Assembly (NCBI GenBank): GCA_004211235.1 | Contig: SEEY01000307.1 | Span: forward strand, 1 to 5,455 | Direction: 5' to 3' | Length of the DNA: 5,455 nt | DNA from: Rubrivivax sp. | Lineage (GTDB): Bacteria > Pseudomonadota > Gammaproteobacteria > Burkholderiales > Burkholderiaceae | Shown: piece after piece, positions 1 to 5,455 of the stretch | Layout of the letters: each line of letters opens with the position of its first letter | Numbering within the stretch: position 1 is the first letter of the stretch | The notes under the pieces: generated by a model | Told to the model about the DNA's origin: nothing | Database searches by the model: none | The model's input: the letters and a program-made list of their open reading frames with translations, nothing else | Position numbers and translations under genes: made by a program

Positions 1-189
1 AGCCAGAACGATGCGGAAGACATGGCGCGGCGGCTGGCGCGCGAGGAAGGGTTGTTCGCCGGCATCTCGGCCGCGGGCGCCTGCTGGGTGGCCTTGCAAC
101 TCGCGAAGCAGGTCGAGAACGCGACCATCGCCTTCATCGTCTGCGACCGCGGTGATCGCTACCTGTCCACGGGCGTCTTCCCTGCATGA
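1..189 (+). CDS. cysM: Cysteine synthase B (CysM), C-terminal end only
   Basis: Partial gene. The first base of the window begins a codon and the frame runs open for 62 codons to TGA at 187-189. CysM is a cytosolic PLP enzyme that makes cysteine from O-acetylserine and sulfide or thiosulfate. The visible part matches the end of the family: an acidic/basic helix (SQNDAEDMARRLAREEGLFAG), a segment GISAAGACWVALQLAK that corresponds to the Gly/Ser-rich stretch GVSSGGA of E. coli CysM, and the diagnostic ending CDRGDRYLSTGVF followed by PA-stop. E. coli CysM carries the same CDRGDRYLSTGVF but has a longer tail after it; here the protein ends almost at once. The PLP lysine and most of the enzyme lie upstream, outside the window. 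The stop overlaps the start of the NUDIX gene (ATGA), which suggests co-transcription and translational coupling. CysM is preferred over CysK because of the DRGDRYLSTGVF ending. Confidence 0.93.
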   Translation, partial: SQNDAEDMARRLAREEGLFAGISAAGACWVALQLAKQVENATIAFIVCDRGDRYLSTGVFPA

Positions 190-719
190 AGCCCTATCGA
201 TTCTGTCCAGACTGCGCGGGCGAGCTGGCGCTGATCACGCAGGCCGAAGATGGCGGCGACAAGGCGCGCCTGCGCTGTGCCGCCTGCGGCTTCACACACT
301 GGAACAACCCGACGCCGGTGCTCGCCGCCGTCATCGAGTGCACGGACCGCGGCGGCCAGGTGCTGCTGGCCCGCAATGCCGCCTGGCAGGGCCGCTTCTT
401 CGGGTTGATCACCGGCTTCATGGAAGCCGGCGAGTCGCCCGAGGACGGCATCCGCCGCGAGATCGCGGAGGAGACGTCGCTGGCAGTGGCGTCGTTGACG
501 CTGCTCGGCGTGTGGGACTTCCAGCGCATGAACCAGATCATCATTGCCTATCACGCGGCGGCGCACGGCGAGATCAAGCTGTCGCCAGAACTGGCGGAGT
601 ACAAGCTGATCGCGCCCGAGAAGGTGATGTGCTGGCCGCAGGGGACGGGCCAGGCGCTGGCAACATGGCTGCGCTCACGCGGCATCGAGCCGCAGTGGCT
701 GGACATGAAGCGAGAATGA
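186..719 (+). CDS. NUDIX hydrolase with N-terminal zinc ribbon
   Basis: A 177-residue protein, complete. Residues 7-34 form a four-cysteine zinc ribbon (CPDC at 7-10, CAAC at 31-34), followed by FTHWNNPTPV, the layout seen in NudC-like NUDIX proteins. The NUDIX box is at 77-99: G77, E83, then R91-E92-I-A-E95-E96, where E92, E95 and E96 are the expected metal-binding and catalytic glutamates. The usual glycine near the end of the box is Ser98. After the box comes DFQRMNQIIIAYH (110-122) in place of the SQPWPFPxS signature of NADH pyrophosphatase NudC, so NAD(H) is not a safe substrate call. The family hydrolyses nucleoside diphosphates linked to another moiety; the actual substrate is unknown. 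The start at 186 is favoured because the zinc ribbon begins seven residues in and the ATG overlaps the cysM stop. No clear ribosome binding site precedes it, which fits translational coupling. The tusA-like gene follows after 4 bases. Confidence 0.9.
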   Translation: MKPYRFCPDCAGELALITQAEDGGDKARLRCAACGFTHWNNPTPVLAAVIECTDRGGQVLLARNAAWQGRFFGLITGFMEAGESPEDGIRREIAEETSLAVASLTLLGVWDFQRMNQIIIAYHAAAHGEIKLSPELAEYKLIAPEKVMCWPQGTGQALATWLRSRGIEPQWLDMKRE

Positions 720-723
720 TTCC

Positions 724-951
724 ATGGACGTCCAACGCGAGATCGACACCCGGGGCCTGAACTGCCCGCTGCCCATCCTGAAGGCCAAGAAGGCGCTGGC
801 CGAGATGGCCAGCGGCGACCTGCTCCGCGTGGTCGCGACCGACCCGGGGTCGATGCGCGACTTCCAGGCCTTTGCGCGCCAGACCGGCAATGAACTCGTG
901 CAGCAGGACACGGCCGGCAGCGAGTTCATCCACGTGCTGCGTCGTCGTTAG
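724..951 (+). CDS. TusA/SirA-family sulfur carrier protein
   Basis: A 75-residue protein, the normal size for a single-domain TusA-family protein (E. coli TusA is 81). It begins with a short strand (REIDTRGLNC) leading into the family signature CPLP at residues 14-17. Cys14 is the residue that carries persulfide sulfur in characterised members. The helix ILKAKKALAEM and the segment LLRVVATDPGSMRDFQAFARQTGNEL match the two-layer alpha/beta fold. Known members relay sulfur for tRNA thiolation, molybdenum cofactor or sulfur oxidation; this sequence does not say which. CPLPILKAKKAL and DPGSMRDFQAFARQTGN resemble the TusA-like proteins common in betaproteobacteria more than E. coli TusA itself, so I give no gene symbol. 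It begins 4 bases after the NUDIX stop with only a weak purine stretch upstream, so it is probably translated as the last gene of the cysM run. The TAG stop is the start of a 7-bp inverted repeat. Confidence 0.92.
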   Translation: MDVQREIDTRGLNCPLPILKAKKALAEMASGDLLRVVATDPGSMRDFQAFARQTGNELVQQDTAGSEFIHVLRRR

Positions 952-979
952 AAGCCCACCCCCTGCTGGCTTCTCCAGC
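950..979. terminator. Possible terminator hairpins after the tusA-like gene
   Basis: AGAAGCC (950-956) and GGCTTCT (968-974) form a perfect 7-bp inverted repeat with an 11-base loop, and its left arm uses the last two bases of the TAG stop. A competing hairpin, GCTGG (965-969) and CCAGC (975-979) with a 5-base loop, overlaps the right arm, so only one can form at a time. No T-run follows on either strand. The position, directly after the last gene of a transcription unit and facing a convergent gene, fits termination, but the stems are short and this call is tentative. Confidence 0.4.
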
Positions 980-1002
980 CGTTCAAGCGGACGCCGCTGG
1001 TG

Positions 1003-1017
1003 GCCGGCAAAGCCGGT
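1003..1017. terminator. GC-rich hairpin between the convergent tusA-like gene and galU
   Basis: CCGGC (1004-1008) and GCCGG (1012-1016) form a perfect 5-bp stem around an AAA loop, and G1003-T1017 can add a wobble pair. It sits 35 bases past the galU stop codon (minus strand) and 52 bases past the tusA-like stop, so it could end transcripts from either side. No T-run follows. It also resembles GC-rich repetitive extragenic palindromes of Proteobacteria, but only one copy is present here, so neither role is established. The rest of the 952-1051 spacer holds no open frame that I would call a gene. Confidence 0.3.
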
Positions 1018-1051
1018 TCCATGGCGGCCGCAGGGGTAGGCGCTGGCCCGC

Positions 1052-1945
1052 TCAGAGATCGAGACTCTGCAGGTATTCCCGGAACCCTGGGCCCAGTTGC
1101 GGATGGGTCAGGGCCAGTTCGACGTTGGCCTGCAGGAAGCCTTCCTTGCTGCCGCAGTCGTAGCGCTTGCCTTCGTAGCGGTAGGCAAACACCTTTTCCC
1201 GGCGCAGCAGGCCGGCGATGCCGTCGGTGAGCTGGATCTCGCCGCCTACGCCGCGCGGCTGGTTCGAGATCTCGTGAAACACGCCCGGCGTCAGGATGTA
1301 GCGGCCGGCCACGCCCAGGCGCGATGGGGCGTCTTCAGGAGCGGGCTTCTCGACGATGCGGGTCACGTCCATCAGCTTGTCGTGGACCTGTGTGCCGTCG
1401 ACGATGCCGTAGCGCCGGGTGTGCTCGGCCGGCACTTCCTGCACGGCCAGGATGGAAGCGCGCCAGTCGGCGAACTGCTCCACCATCTGCTTCAGGATGC
1501 CGCGGCCCGGGGTCGGGCCGACCATCAGGTCGTCGGCAAGCAGCACGGCGAAAGGCTCGTTGCCCACCAGGCGCTGGGCGCAGAGCACGGCATGGCCCAG
1601 GCCGAGCGCCTGGGCCTGGCGCACGTAGATGCACTCCATGTCGGCCGGCTTGACGCCGCGCACCACGTCCAGGAGCTCCTGCTTGCCGGCGTTCTCGAGA
1701 GCGACCTCCAGCTCGAAGGTCATGTCGAAATGGTCTTCGATGGGCCGCTTGTGGCGGCCGGTGACGAAGATCATCTCGCGCACACCGGCTTCGTAGGCTT
1801 CCTCGACCGCGTACTGGATCAGCGGCTTGTCGACGACCGGCAGCATCTCCTTGGGCTGGGCCTTGGTGGCCGGCAGGAAGCGGGTGCCGAGACCGGCCAC
1901 CGGGAAGATGGCTTTCTTGATGGGAGATTGGGGCGAAGAGGCCAT
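1052..1945 (-). CDS. galU: UTP-glucose-1-phosphate uridylyltransferase (GalU)
   Basis: A 297-residue protein, complete and of normal length for bacterial GalU. This cytosolic enzyme makes UDP-glucose from UTP and glucose-1-phosphate, feeding lipopolysaccharide, exopolysaccharide and galactose metabolism. The nucleotide-binding signature is [19 protein letters not shown] at residues 18-36, with the family's basic residues R22, K28 and K32. Further family blocks are [12 protein letters not shown] (39-50), [12 protein letters not shown] (109-120), the metal-site block LLADDL (135-140, D138/D139), VEKP (198-201) and GGEIQLTD (234-241). The ATG at 1945 puts the usual [17 protein letters not shown] block after an eight-residue leader, as expected. 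No strong ribosome binding site stands directly upstream. The gene stands alone: it is convergent with the tusA-like gene and divergent from the dehydrogenase-like gene, which starts 85 bases away. No odd features are seen. Confidence 0.97.
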   Translation of the reverse strand: MASSPQSPIKKAIFPVAGLGTRFLPATKAQPKEMLPVVDKPLIQYAVEEAYEAGVREMIFVTGRHKRPIEDHFDMTFELEVALENAGKQELLDVVRGVKPADMECIYVRQAQALGLGHAVLCAQRLVGNEPFAVLLADDLMVGPTPGRGILKQMVEQFADWRASILAVQEVPAEHTRRYGIVDGTQVHDKLMDVTRIVEKPAPEDAPSRLGVAGRYILTPGVFHEISNQPRGVGGEIQLTDGIAGLLRREKVFAYRYEGKRYDCGSKEGFLQANVELALTHPQLGPGFREYLQSLDL

Positions 1946-2030
1946 GGGTACACTGTTCGGCTACGGGCAGCCGACGATTCTGTCACGGGGGATGTGACGG
2001 GTTTGACCCTCGATTCGGCCACAAGAACAC
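1946..2030. promoter_or_regulatory. Divergent promoter region with two inverted repeats
   Basis: This 85-base spacer must hold the start signals for galU (leftward) and the dehydrogenase-like gene (rightward). Two interrupted palindromes are visible: TCGGCT (1957-1962), 6 bases, AGCCGA (1969-1974); and GTCAC (1982-1986), 7 bases, GTGAC (1994-1998). Either could be an operator half-site pair, or the first could simply be a leader hairpin of the galU mRNA, lying 12-29 bases upstream of its ATG. A TTGACC at 2003-2008 resembles a -35 box for the rightward gene, but nothing like a -10 follows at the right distance. I therefore cannot place either promoter with confidence. Ribosome binding sites are weak on both sides (AAGAA at 2023-2027 for the rightward gene). 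Confidence 0.4.
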
Positions 2031-2975
2031 ATGACCGTCCTGATACTGGAACCGCTCGAAGCCGAGGTCGTGCAGTGGCTCGCGGAGCGCCACGATGCAC
2101 GCTTTGCGCCGGAACTCGTCGGCGATGCCGACGGCCTGCTCGATGCGCTGCAGGACGCCCGTGCCCTGGTGGCACCGCCCGAAGTGCGCATCGATGTGGC
2201 GTTGCTGCGTGGCGCGTCGGTGCTGCGTGCCATCGGCCGCGCCAGTGGCGGCGCGGAGAACATCGACATCGAGGCCTGCCGCAAGGCCGGCGTGGAAGTC
2301 GTGCGTTCGCAGGCGTCGACGGCCAGTGCCGAGGCGGAGTTTGCGGTCGGTGCGCTGCTCAGCCTGCTGCGGCGCGTCCCCGTCGAAGGCAGCGATGGCC
2401 TGAAGGTGGGCCGGGAGCTGGGCTGCTCGACGGTCGGCCTGCTCGGCCTGACGCCGGCCGCGCAGGTGCTCACCCAGCTGCTGCACGCCTTCGGCACCCG
2501 CGTCATCGGCTATGACCCGGCTCTCCACCCGAGCGATTCCACCTGGGCGCGCTGGGGCATCGAGGCGGTGAGCCTGACCCTGTTGATGGAACAGAGCGAT
2601 GGCCTGGTGCTGCTGCTGCCCTACTACGACCGCTACCGCGGCATCGTCGGCGAACGGCAGCTGGAGGGCACGAGGCCGGGCCAGGTGCTGGTGGGCCTGA
2701 GCCAGTCCGGCGTGGTGCACGAAGGGGCGCTGGCCCAGGCGCTGCGCAGCGGCCGGGTGCGCGCGGCCTGGTTCGACAGCCTGGAGCCTGGCTGGCTGGA
2801 GGCGGGGCGACCGCTGCATGGCATGGGCCAGCTGCAGGTGACGCCGCGGCTGGCGGGCACGACGCGGGAGTCGCGCGTGCGTGCGGCCTGGGCCGTGGCA
2901 CGCGGCATCGACCAGCTGCTCGCGCCGCCGCCGGGCGGCGCGAAACCGCCGGCCAAGGCGGCGATCTACTACTAG
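2031..2975 (+). CDS. D-2-hydroxyacid dehydrogenase-like protein, probably catalytically degenerate
   Basis: A 314-residue protein with the layout of the D-isomer-specific 2-hydroxyacid dehydrogenase family: an N-terminal half of the substrate domain (1-100, including LRAIGRASGGAENIDIEACRKAGVEVV, the counterpart of IGRAGVGVDNID), a central Rossmann domain (about 101-285), and a C-terminal return helix (RAAWAVARGIDQLL). Key positions are changed. The family GLGxIG loop reads GLTPAA (139-144), so GxGxxG is lost. The catalytic Arg (TARGG) is Gln225 in GLSQSGVV. The catalytic His (TPHxA/G) is Arg273 in TPRLAG. The catalytic Glu is kept (E252 in DSLEP), as is the acidic residue after the second beta strand (D162 in GYDP). 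Family members reduce 2-keto acids with NAD(P)H, but this protein may not. The frame is intact and has normal codon use, so it looks maintained rather than decaying. The tail (298-314) is Pro/Ala/Lys-rich and ends IYY. The start at 2031 gives the first beta strand, TVLILEPL. The substrate and role are unknown. Confidence 0.85.
   Translation: MTVLILEPLEAEVVQWLAERHDARFAPELVGDADGLLDALQDARALVAPPEVRIDVALLRGASVLRAIGRASGGAENIDIEACRKAGVEVVRSQASTASAEAEFAVGALLSLLRRVPVEGSDGLKVGRELGCSTVGLLGLTPAAQVLTQLLHAFGTRVIGYDPALHPSDSTWARWGIEAVSLTLLMEQSDGLVLLLPYYDRYRGIVGERQLEGTRPGQVLVGLSQSGVVHEGALAQALRSGRVRAAWFDSLEPGWLEAGRPLHGMGQLQVTPRLAGTTRESRVRAAWAVARGIDQLLAPPPGGAKPPAKAAIYY
2920..2943. repeat. Perfect 10-bp inverted repeat inside the end of the dehydrogenase-like gene
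   Basis: TCGCGCCGCC (2920-2929) and GGCGGCGCGA (2934-2943) are exact reverse complements around a 4-base loop, GCCG. It lies in codons for the tail LLAPPPGGAK, beyond the conserved fold. A smaller stem, CCGCC (2946-2950) and GGCGG (2957-2961), follows, and then the 17-bp hairpin at 2972-3021. Part of this may simply reflect GC-rich Pro/Gly/Ala codons. It could also slow polymerase or protect the 3' end of the mRNA, or act as a first pause site for antisense transcripts reading through from valS. Confidence 0.5.
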
Positions 2976-3021
2976 GAGCGTGGGCGGCGCGGGCCACGCC
3001 CTCTGCCGCCCACGCTCCTAG
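2972..3021. terminator. Bidirectional terminator: 17-bp hairpin spanning two convergent stop codons
   Basis: The left arm (2972-2988) and right arm (3005-3021) are perfect reverse complements over 17 bases, separated by a 16-base loop that itself can pair GGGC (2991-2994) with GCCC (2998-3001). Each arm begins at its outer end with CTAG, and that TAG is the stop codon of the gene on that side: TAG at 2973-2975 for the dehydrogenase-like gene, and the reverse complement of 3018-3020 for valS. The whole 42-base gap between the genes is hairpin. By symmetry it can fold in transcripts from both directions. No T-run follows on either strand, so it is not a textbook intrinsic terminator. It may work as a GC-rich hairpin terminator, with Rho, or as an mRNA 3'-end stabiliser. 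Confidence 0.8.
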
Positions 3022-5455
3022 GCCGGCAGGCGGGCGAGCTGCTCGCGCAGGCGCAGTGCCGTCTCCTTGAAGCCCGCCACGCGGGCCCGCTCCTGCTCGA
3101 CGACGGCGGCCGGCGCGCGGGCCACGAAGCTCTCGTTGCCCAGCTTGGCCTCGGCCTTGACGATTTCGCCCTCCAGGCGCGTCGCTTCCTTGGTCAGCCG
3201 TGCGCGCTCGGCTTCCACGTCGATCTCCACCTTCAGCGCCAGCTTGGCGGCGCCGTGCACCAGCACCGGCGAAGTCGCGCTCTGCTTCGCGAACTCCGCC
3301 TCGTCCGCAATCAGCTCGACTGCGCTCAGCTTGGCCAGCACCTTCAGAACGGCGGCCGCTTCTCTCAGGAAGCCCAGGTCGCCGCCCGCCAGCAGCGGCA
3401 CGCGGTCGCTCGGGCTCAGGGCCATCTCGCTGCGCAGGCTGCGCGTGACGCTGACGACGTCCTTGAGCTGCGCGATCCACGCGTCAGCTGCCGGGTCGAT
3501 GCGCTCCGGCTGGGCGACCGGGTAGGGCGCCTGGCCGATGTAGTCGGTCGCCTTGCGGCCAGCCACGGGAGCCACGGTCTGCCAGAGCTCCTCGGTGATG
3601 AAGGGCGCAACCGGATGCAGCAGGCGCAGCGTCGTCTCCAGCACGCGGATCAGCGTGCGGCGCGTGGCGCGCTGTTGCGCTTCGTCGCCGGTCTGGATCT
3701 GCACCTTGGCGATCTCGAGATACCAGTCGCAGTACTCGTCCCAGACAAAGCTGTAGACCGCGTTGGCGACGTTGTCGAGGCGGTACTCGGCAAAGCCCTG
3801 GGCGACGGCGGCTTCCACGCGCTGCAGCTCGCTGCTGATCCAGCGGTCGGCCTGGGAGAACTTCATGTAGCCCGGCGGGCAGCTGCCCTGCTCGTGCGCG
3901 AGGCCGCAGTCCTGGCCTTCGGTGTTCATCAGCACGAAGCGCGTGGCGTTCCAGAGCTTGTTGCAGAAGTTGCGGTAGCCCTCGCAGCGCTTGGTGTCGA
4001 AGTTGATGTTGCGGCCCAGACTCGCGTAGCTGGCCATGGTGAAGCGCAGCGCATCCGCGCCGTAGGCCGGCATGCCTTCGGGGAACTCCTTCTTCACGCG
4101 CGCCGCCACCTTGGGCGCCGTCTCGGGCTTGCGCAGGCCCTGCGTCGACTTCTGGATCAGCGTGTCGAGGTCGACGCCCTGGATCAGGTCCACCGGGTCC
4201 AGCACATTGCCCTCGCTCTTGCTCATCTTCTGGCCCTGCGAATCGCGCACCAGGCCGTGGATGTAGACGTCCTTGAAAGGCACCTGGCCGGTGAAGTGCG
4301 TCGTCATCATGATCATCCGGGCGACCCAGAAGAAGATGATGTCGTAACCCGTGACCAGCACGGAGGAGGGCAGGAACAGCTCCTGCTCCAGCGTCTTCTC
4401 CGGCCAGCCGAGCGTCGAGAACGGCACCAGTGCCGACGAGTACCAGGTGTCCAGCACGTCGGGGTCGCGGGTCAGCTCGCCGAGGTAGCCGGCCGCCTTG
4501 GCGCGGGCTTGCGCTTCCTCCTCGCTGCGCGCCACGAACAGCTCGCCGCCCGTGCCGTACCAGGCCGGGATCTGATGGCCCCACCACAGCTGGCGCGAGA
4601 TGCACCAGTCCTGCAGGTTGCCCATCCAGTGGTTGTAGGTGTTGACCCACTGCTCGGGATGGAACTTGACGGCGCCTGTTTCGACGGCGGCGATGGCCTT
4701 CTCGGCAATGCTCTTGCCGTCGGCGCTGGGCTTGGTGACGGCGACGAACCACTGATCCGTCAACATCGGCTCGATGACCTGACCGGTGCGCTCGCAGCGC
4801 GGCACCTGCAGCTTGTGCTTCTTCACTTCGACCAGCAGGCCAAGCGCTTCCAGGTCGGCGACTACGCGCTTGCGGGCGACGAAGCGGTCCAGGCCGCGGT
4901 AGGTCTCGAGTGCGTTGTCGTTGATGCGGGCTTGCAGGTCCAGCACCGCGATCATCGGCAGCTTGTGGCGCTGGCCGACGGCATAGTCGTTGGTGTCGTG
5001 TGCGGGCGTGACCTTGACGACGCCGGTGCCGAACTCGCGGTCCACGTAGTCATCGGCGATGACGGGGATCTCGCGGTCCGTCAGCGGCAGCTTCACGAGC
5101 TTGCCGATCAGCGCCGCGTAGCGTTCGTCCTCGGGGTGGACCATGACGGCCACGTCGCCCAGCATCGTCTCGGGCCGCGTCGTCGCCACGACCAGCGAGC
5201 CGGACCCATCGGCGAGCGGATAGCGGATATGCCACAGCGAGCCGTCTTCCTCTTCTGACGACACCTCCAGGTCAGACACGGCGGACTGCAGCACCGGGTC
5301 CCAGCTCACCAGGCGCTTGCCGCGGTAGATCAGGCCTTCCTCGTACAGCCGCACGAAGGTCTCGACGACGACGCCCGAGAGCTTCTCGTCCATCGTGAAG
5401 TACTCGTGGCCCCAGCTCACCGAGTCGCCCAGGCGGCGCATCTGGCCGGTGATGG
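3018..5455 (-). CDS. valS: Valyl-tRNA synthetase (ValS), N-terminus beyond the window
   Basis: A partial gene with 811 complete codons visible. The frame stays open to the right edge, adding ITGQ before the methionine at 5441, which aligns inside E. coli ValS (ITRQMRRLG), so that methionine is not the true start. ValS (951 residues in E. coli) charges tRNA-Val and edits mis-activated threonine. Counting from the methionine at 5441, the visible parts are: the editing-domain blocks [10 protein letters not shown] (87-96) and [16 protein letters not shown] (138-153); the catalytic-domain blocks [24 protein letters not shown] (271-294) and KMSKS (405-409, bases 4215-4229); ADALRF (462-467); [16 protein letters not shown] (488-503), at the start of the anticodon-binding region; and a charged C-terminal coiled coil at about 738-805. 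The HIGH motif lies outside the window. All visible family blocks are intact. The gene converges on the dehydrogenase-like gene and shares its terminator hairpin. Confidence 0.98.
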   Translation of the reverse strand, partial: ITGQMRRLGDSVSWGHEYFTMDEKLSGVVVETFVRLYEEGLIYRGKRLVSWDPVLQSAVSDLEVSSEEEDGSLWHIRYPLADGSGSLVVATTRPETMLGDVAVMVHPEDERYAALIGKLVKLPLTDREIPVIADDYVDREFGTGVVKVTPAHDTNDYAVGQRHKLPMIAVLDLQARINDNALETYRGLDRFVARKRVVADLEALGLLVEVKKHKLQVPRCERTGQVIEPMLTDQWFVAVTKPSADGKSIAEKAIAAVETGAVKFHPEQWVNTYNHWMGNLQDWCISRQLWWGHQIPAWYGTGGELFVARSEEEAQARAKAAGYLGELTRDPDVLDTWYSSALVPFSTLGWPEKTLEQELFLPSSVLVTGYDIIFFWVARMIMMTTHFTGQVPFKDVYIHGLVRDSQGQKMSKSEGNVLDPVDLIQGVDLDTLIQKSTQGLRKPETAPKVAARVKKEFPEGMPAYGADALRFTMASYASLGRNINFDTKRCEGYRNFCNKLWNATRFVLMNTEGQDCGLAHEQGSCPPGYMKFSQADRWISSELQRVEAAVAQGFAEYRLDNVANAVYSFVWDEYCDWYLEIAKVQIQTGDEAQQRATRRTLIRVLETTLRLLHPVAPFITEELWQTVAPVAGRKATDYIGQAPYPVAQPERIDPAADAWIAQLKDVVSVTRSLRSEMALSPSDRVPLLAGGDLGFLREAAAVLKVLAKLSAVELIADEAEFAKQSATSPVLVHGAAKLALKVEIDVEAERARLTKEATRLEGEIVKAEAKLGNESFVARAPAAVVEQERARVAGFKETALRLREQLARLPA

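Noticed and set aside
11..760. A 249-codon plus-strand frame across cysM, NUDIX and the start of the tusA-like gene
   Set aside because: It is out of frame with three clear gene products and gives an Arg/Ala/Gly-rich sequence without motifs.
2003..2030. Sigma-70 promoter beginning at TTGACC (2003-2008)
   Set aside because: The -35-like box is good, but the expected -10 position holds GAACAC, at the start codon itself.
1097..2515. A 472-codon open frame antisense to galU, running on into the dehydrogenase-like gene
   Set aside because: Same first-against-third codon register over galU, then out of frame in the next gene. The product has no recognisable domain, while both real genes carry clear family motifs.
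2031..2975. Calling the dehydrogenase-like gene a pseudogene
   Set aside because: The frame is uninterrupted over the full family length and has the same codon bias as its neighbours. Loss of catalytic residues alone does not show that the gene is dead.
2503..3480. A minus-strand 325-codon frame overlapping the ends of valS and the dehydrogenase-like gene
   Set aside because: It is a shifted frame of valS that reads through the terminator hairpin, and its sequence is Arg/Ala/Pro-rich with no domain.
3255..5258. A 667-codon open frame antisense to valS
   Set aside because: Its codons lie exactly opposite valS codons, so its first base is opposite the valS third base. Stop codons need T first, which would require A at the valS third position, and that is rare in this GC-rich gene. 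The long frame is a by-product of codon bias, and the translation shows low-complexity His/Ala/Arg-rich sequence with no family motif.
5439..5441. Methionine codon as the start of valS
   Set aside because: The frame continues to the window edge as ITGQ, matching the interior of E. coli ValS, and the HIGH motif must lie further upstream.

Overview
The window is GC-rich, densely coded chromosomal DNA. It most likely comes from a betaproteobacterium, probably of the order Burkholderiales. That placement is an inference from the protein sequences (the GalU, ValS, CysM end and TusA-like proteins all read like betaproteobacterial versions) and from strong G/C preference at third codon positions. 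No rRNA, tRNA, CRISPR array, insertion sequence or phage gene is visible. The content is ordinary core metabolism, and I see no dedicated novel system. The most unusual items are a dehydrogenase-like protein that has lost its catalytic residues and a run of strong inverted repeats at the end of its gene.

Left part, 1-951, plus strand: a tight three-gene run. It has the last 62 codons of cysM (cysteine synthase B), a zinc-ribbon NUDIX hydrolase whose ATG overlaps the cysM stop (ATGA), and a 75-residue TusA-family sulfur carrier starting 4 bases after the NUDIX stop. This looks like one transcription unit linked to cysteine and sulfur metabolism. A 100-base convergent spacer (952-1051) with several small hairpins separates it from galU.

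Middle part, 1052-2975: galU (UTP-glucose-1-phosphate uridylyltransferase) on the minus strand is divergent from a plus-strand D-2-hydroxyacid-dehydrogenase-like gene. They share an 85-base spacer (1946-2030) with two short inverted repeats. The dehydrogenase-like protein keeps the family's overall layout but lacks the catalytic Arg and His and has a broken GxGxxG loop, so it may be a pseudoenzyme.

Right part, 2972-5455: the dehydrogenase-like gene converges on valS (valyl-tRNA synthetase, minus strand). ValS is cut by the right window edge, so its N-terminus with the HIGH motif is missing. The two stop codons lie 42 bases apart, and both are built into the base of one perfect 17-bp hairpin, a probable bidirectional terminator. 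A second perfect 10-bp hairpin lies inside the last codons of the dehydrogenase-like gene.
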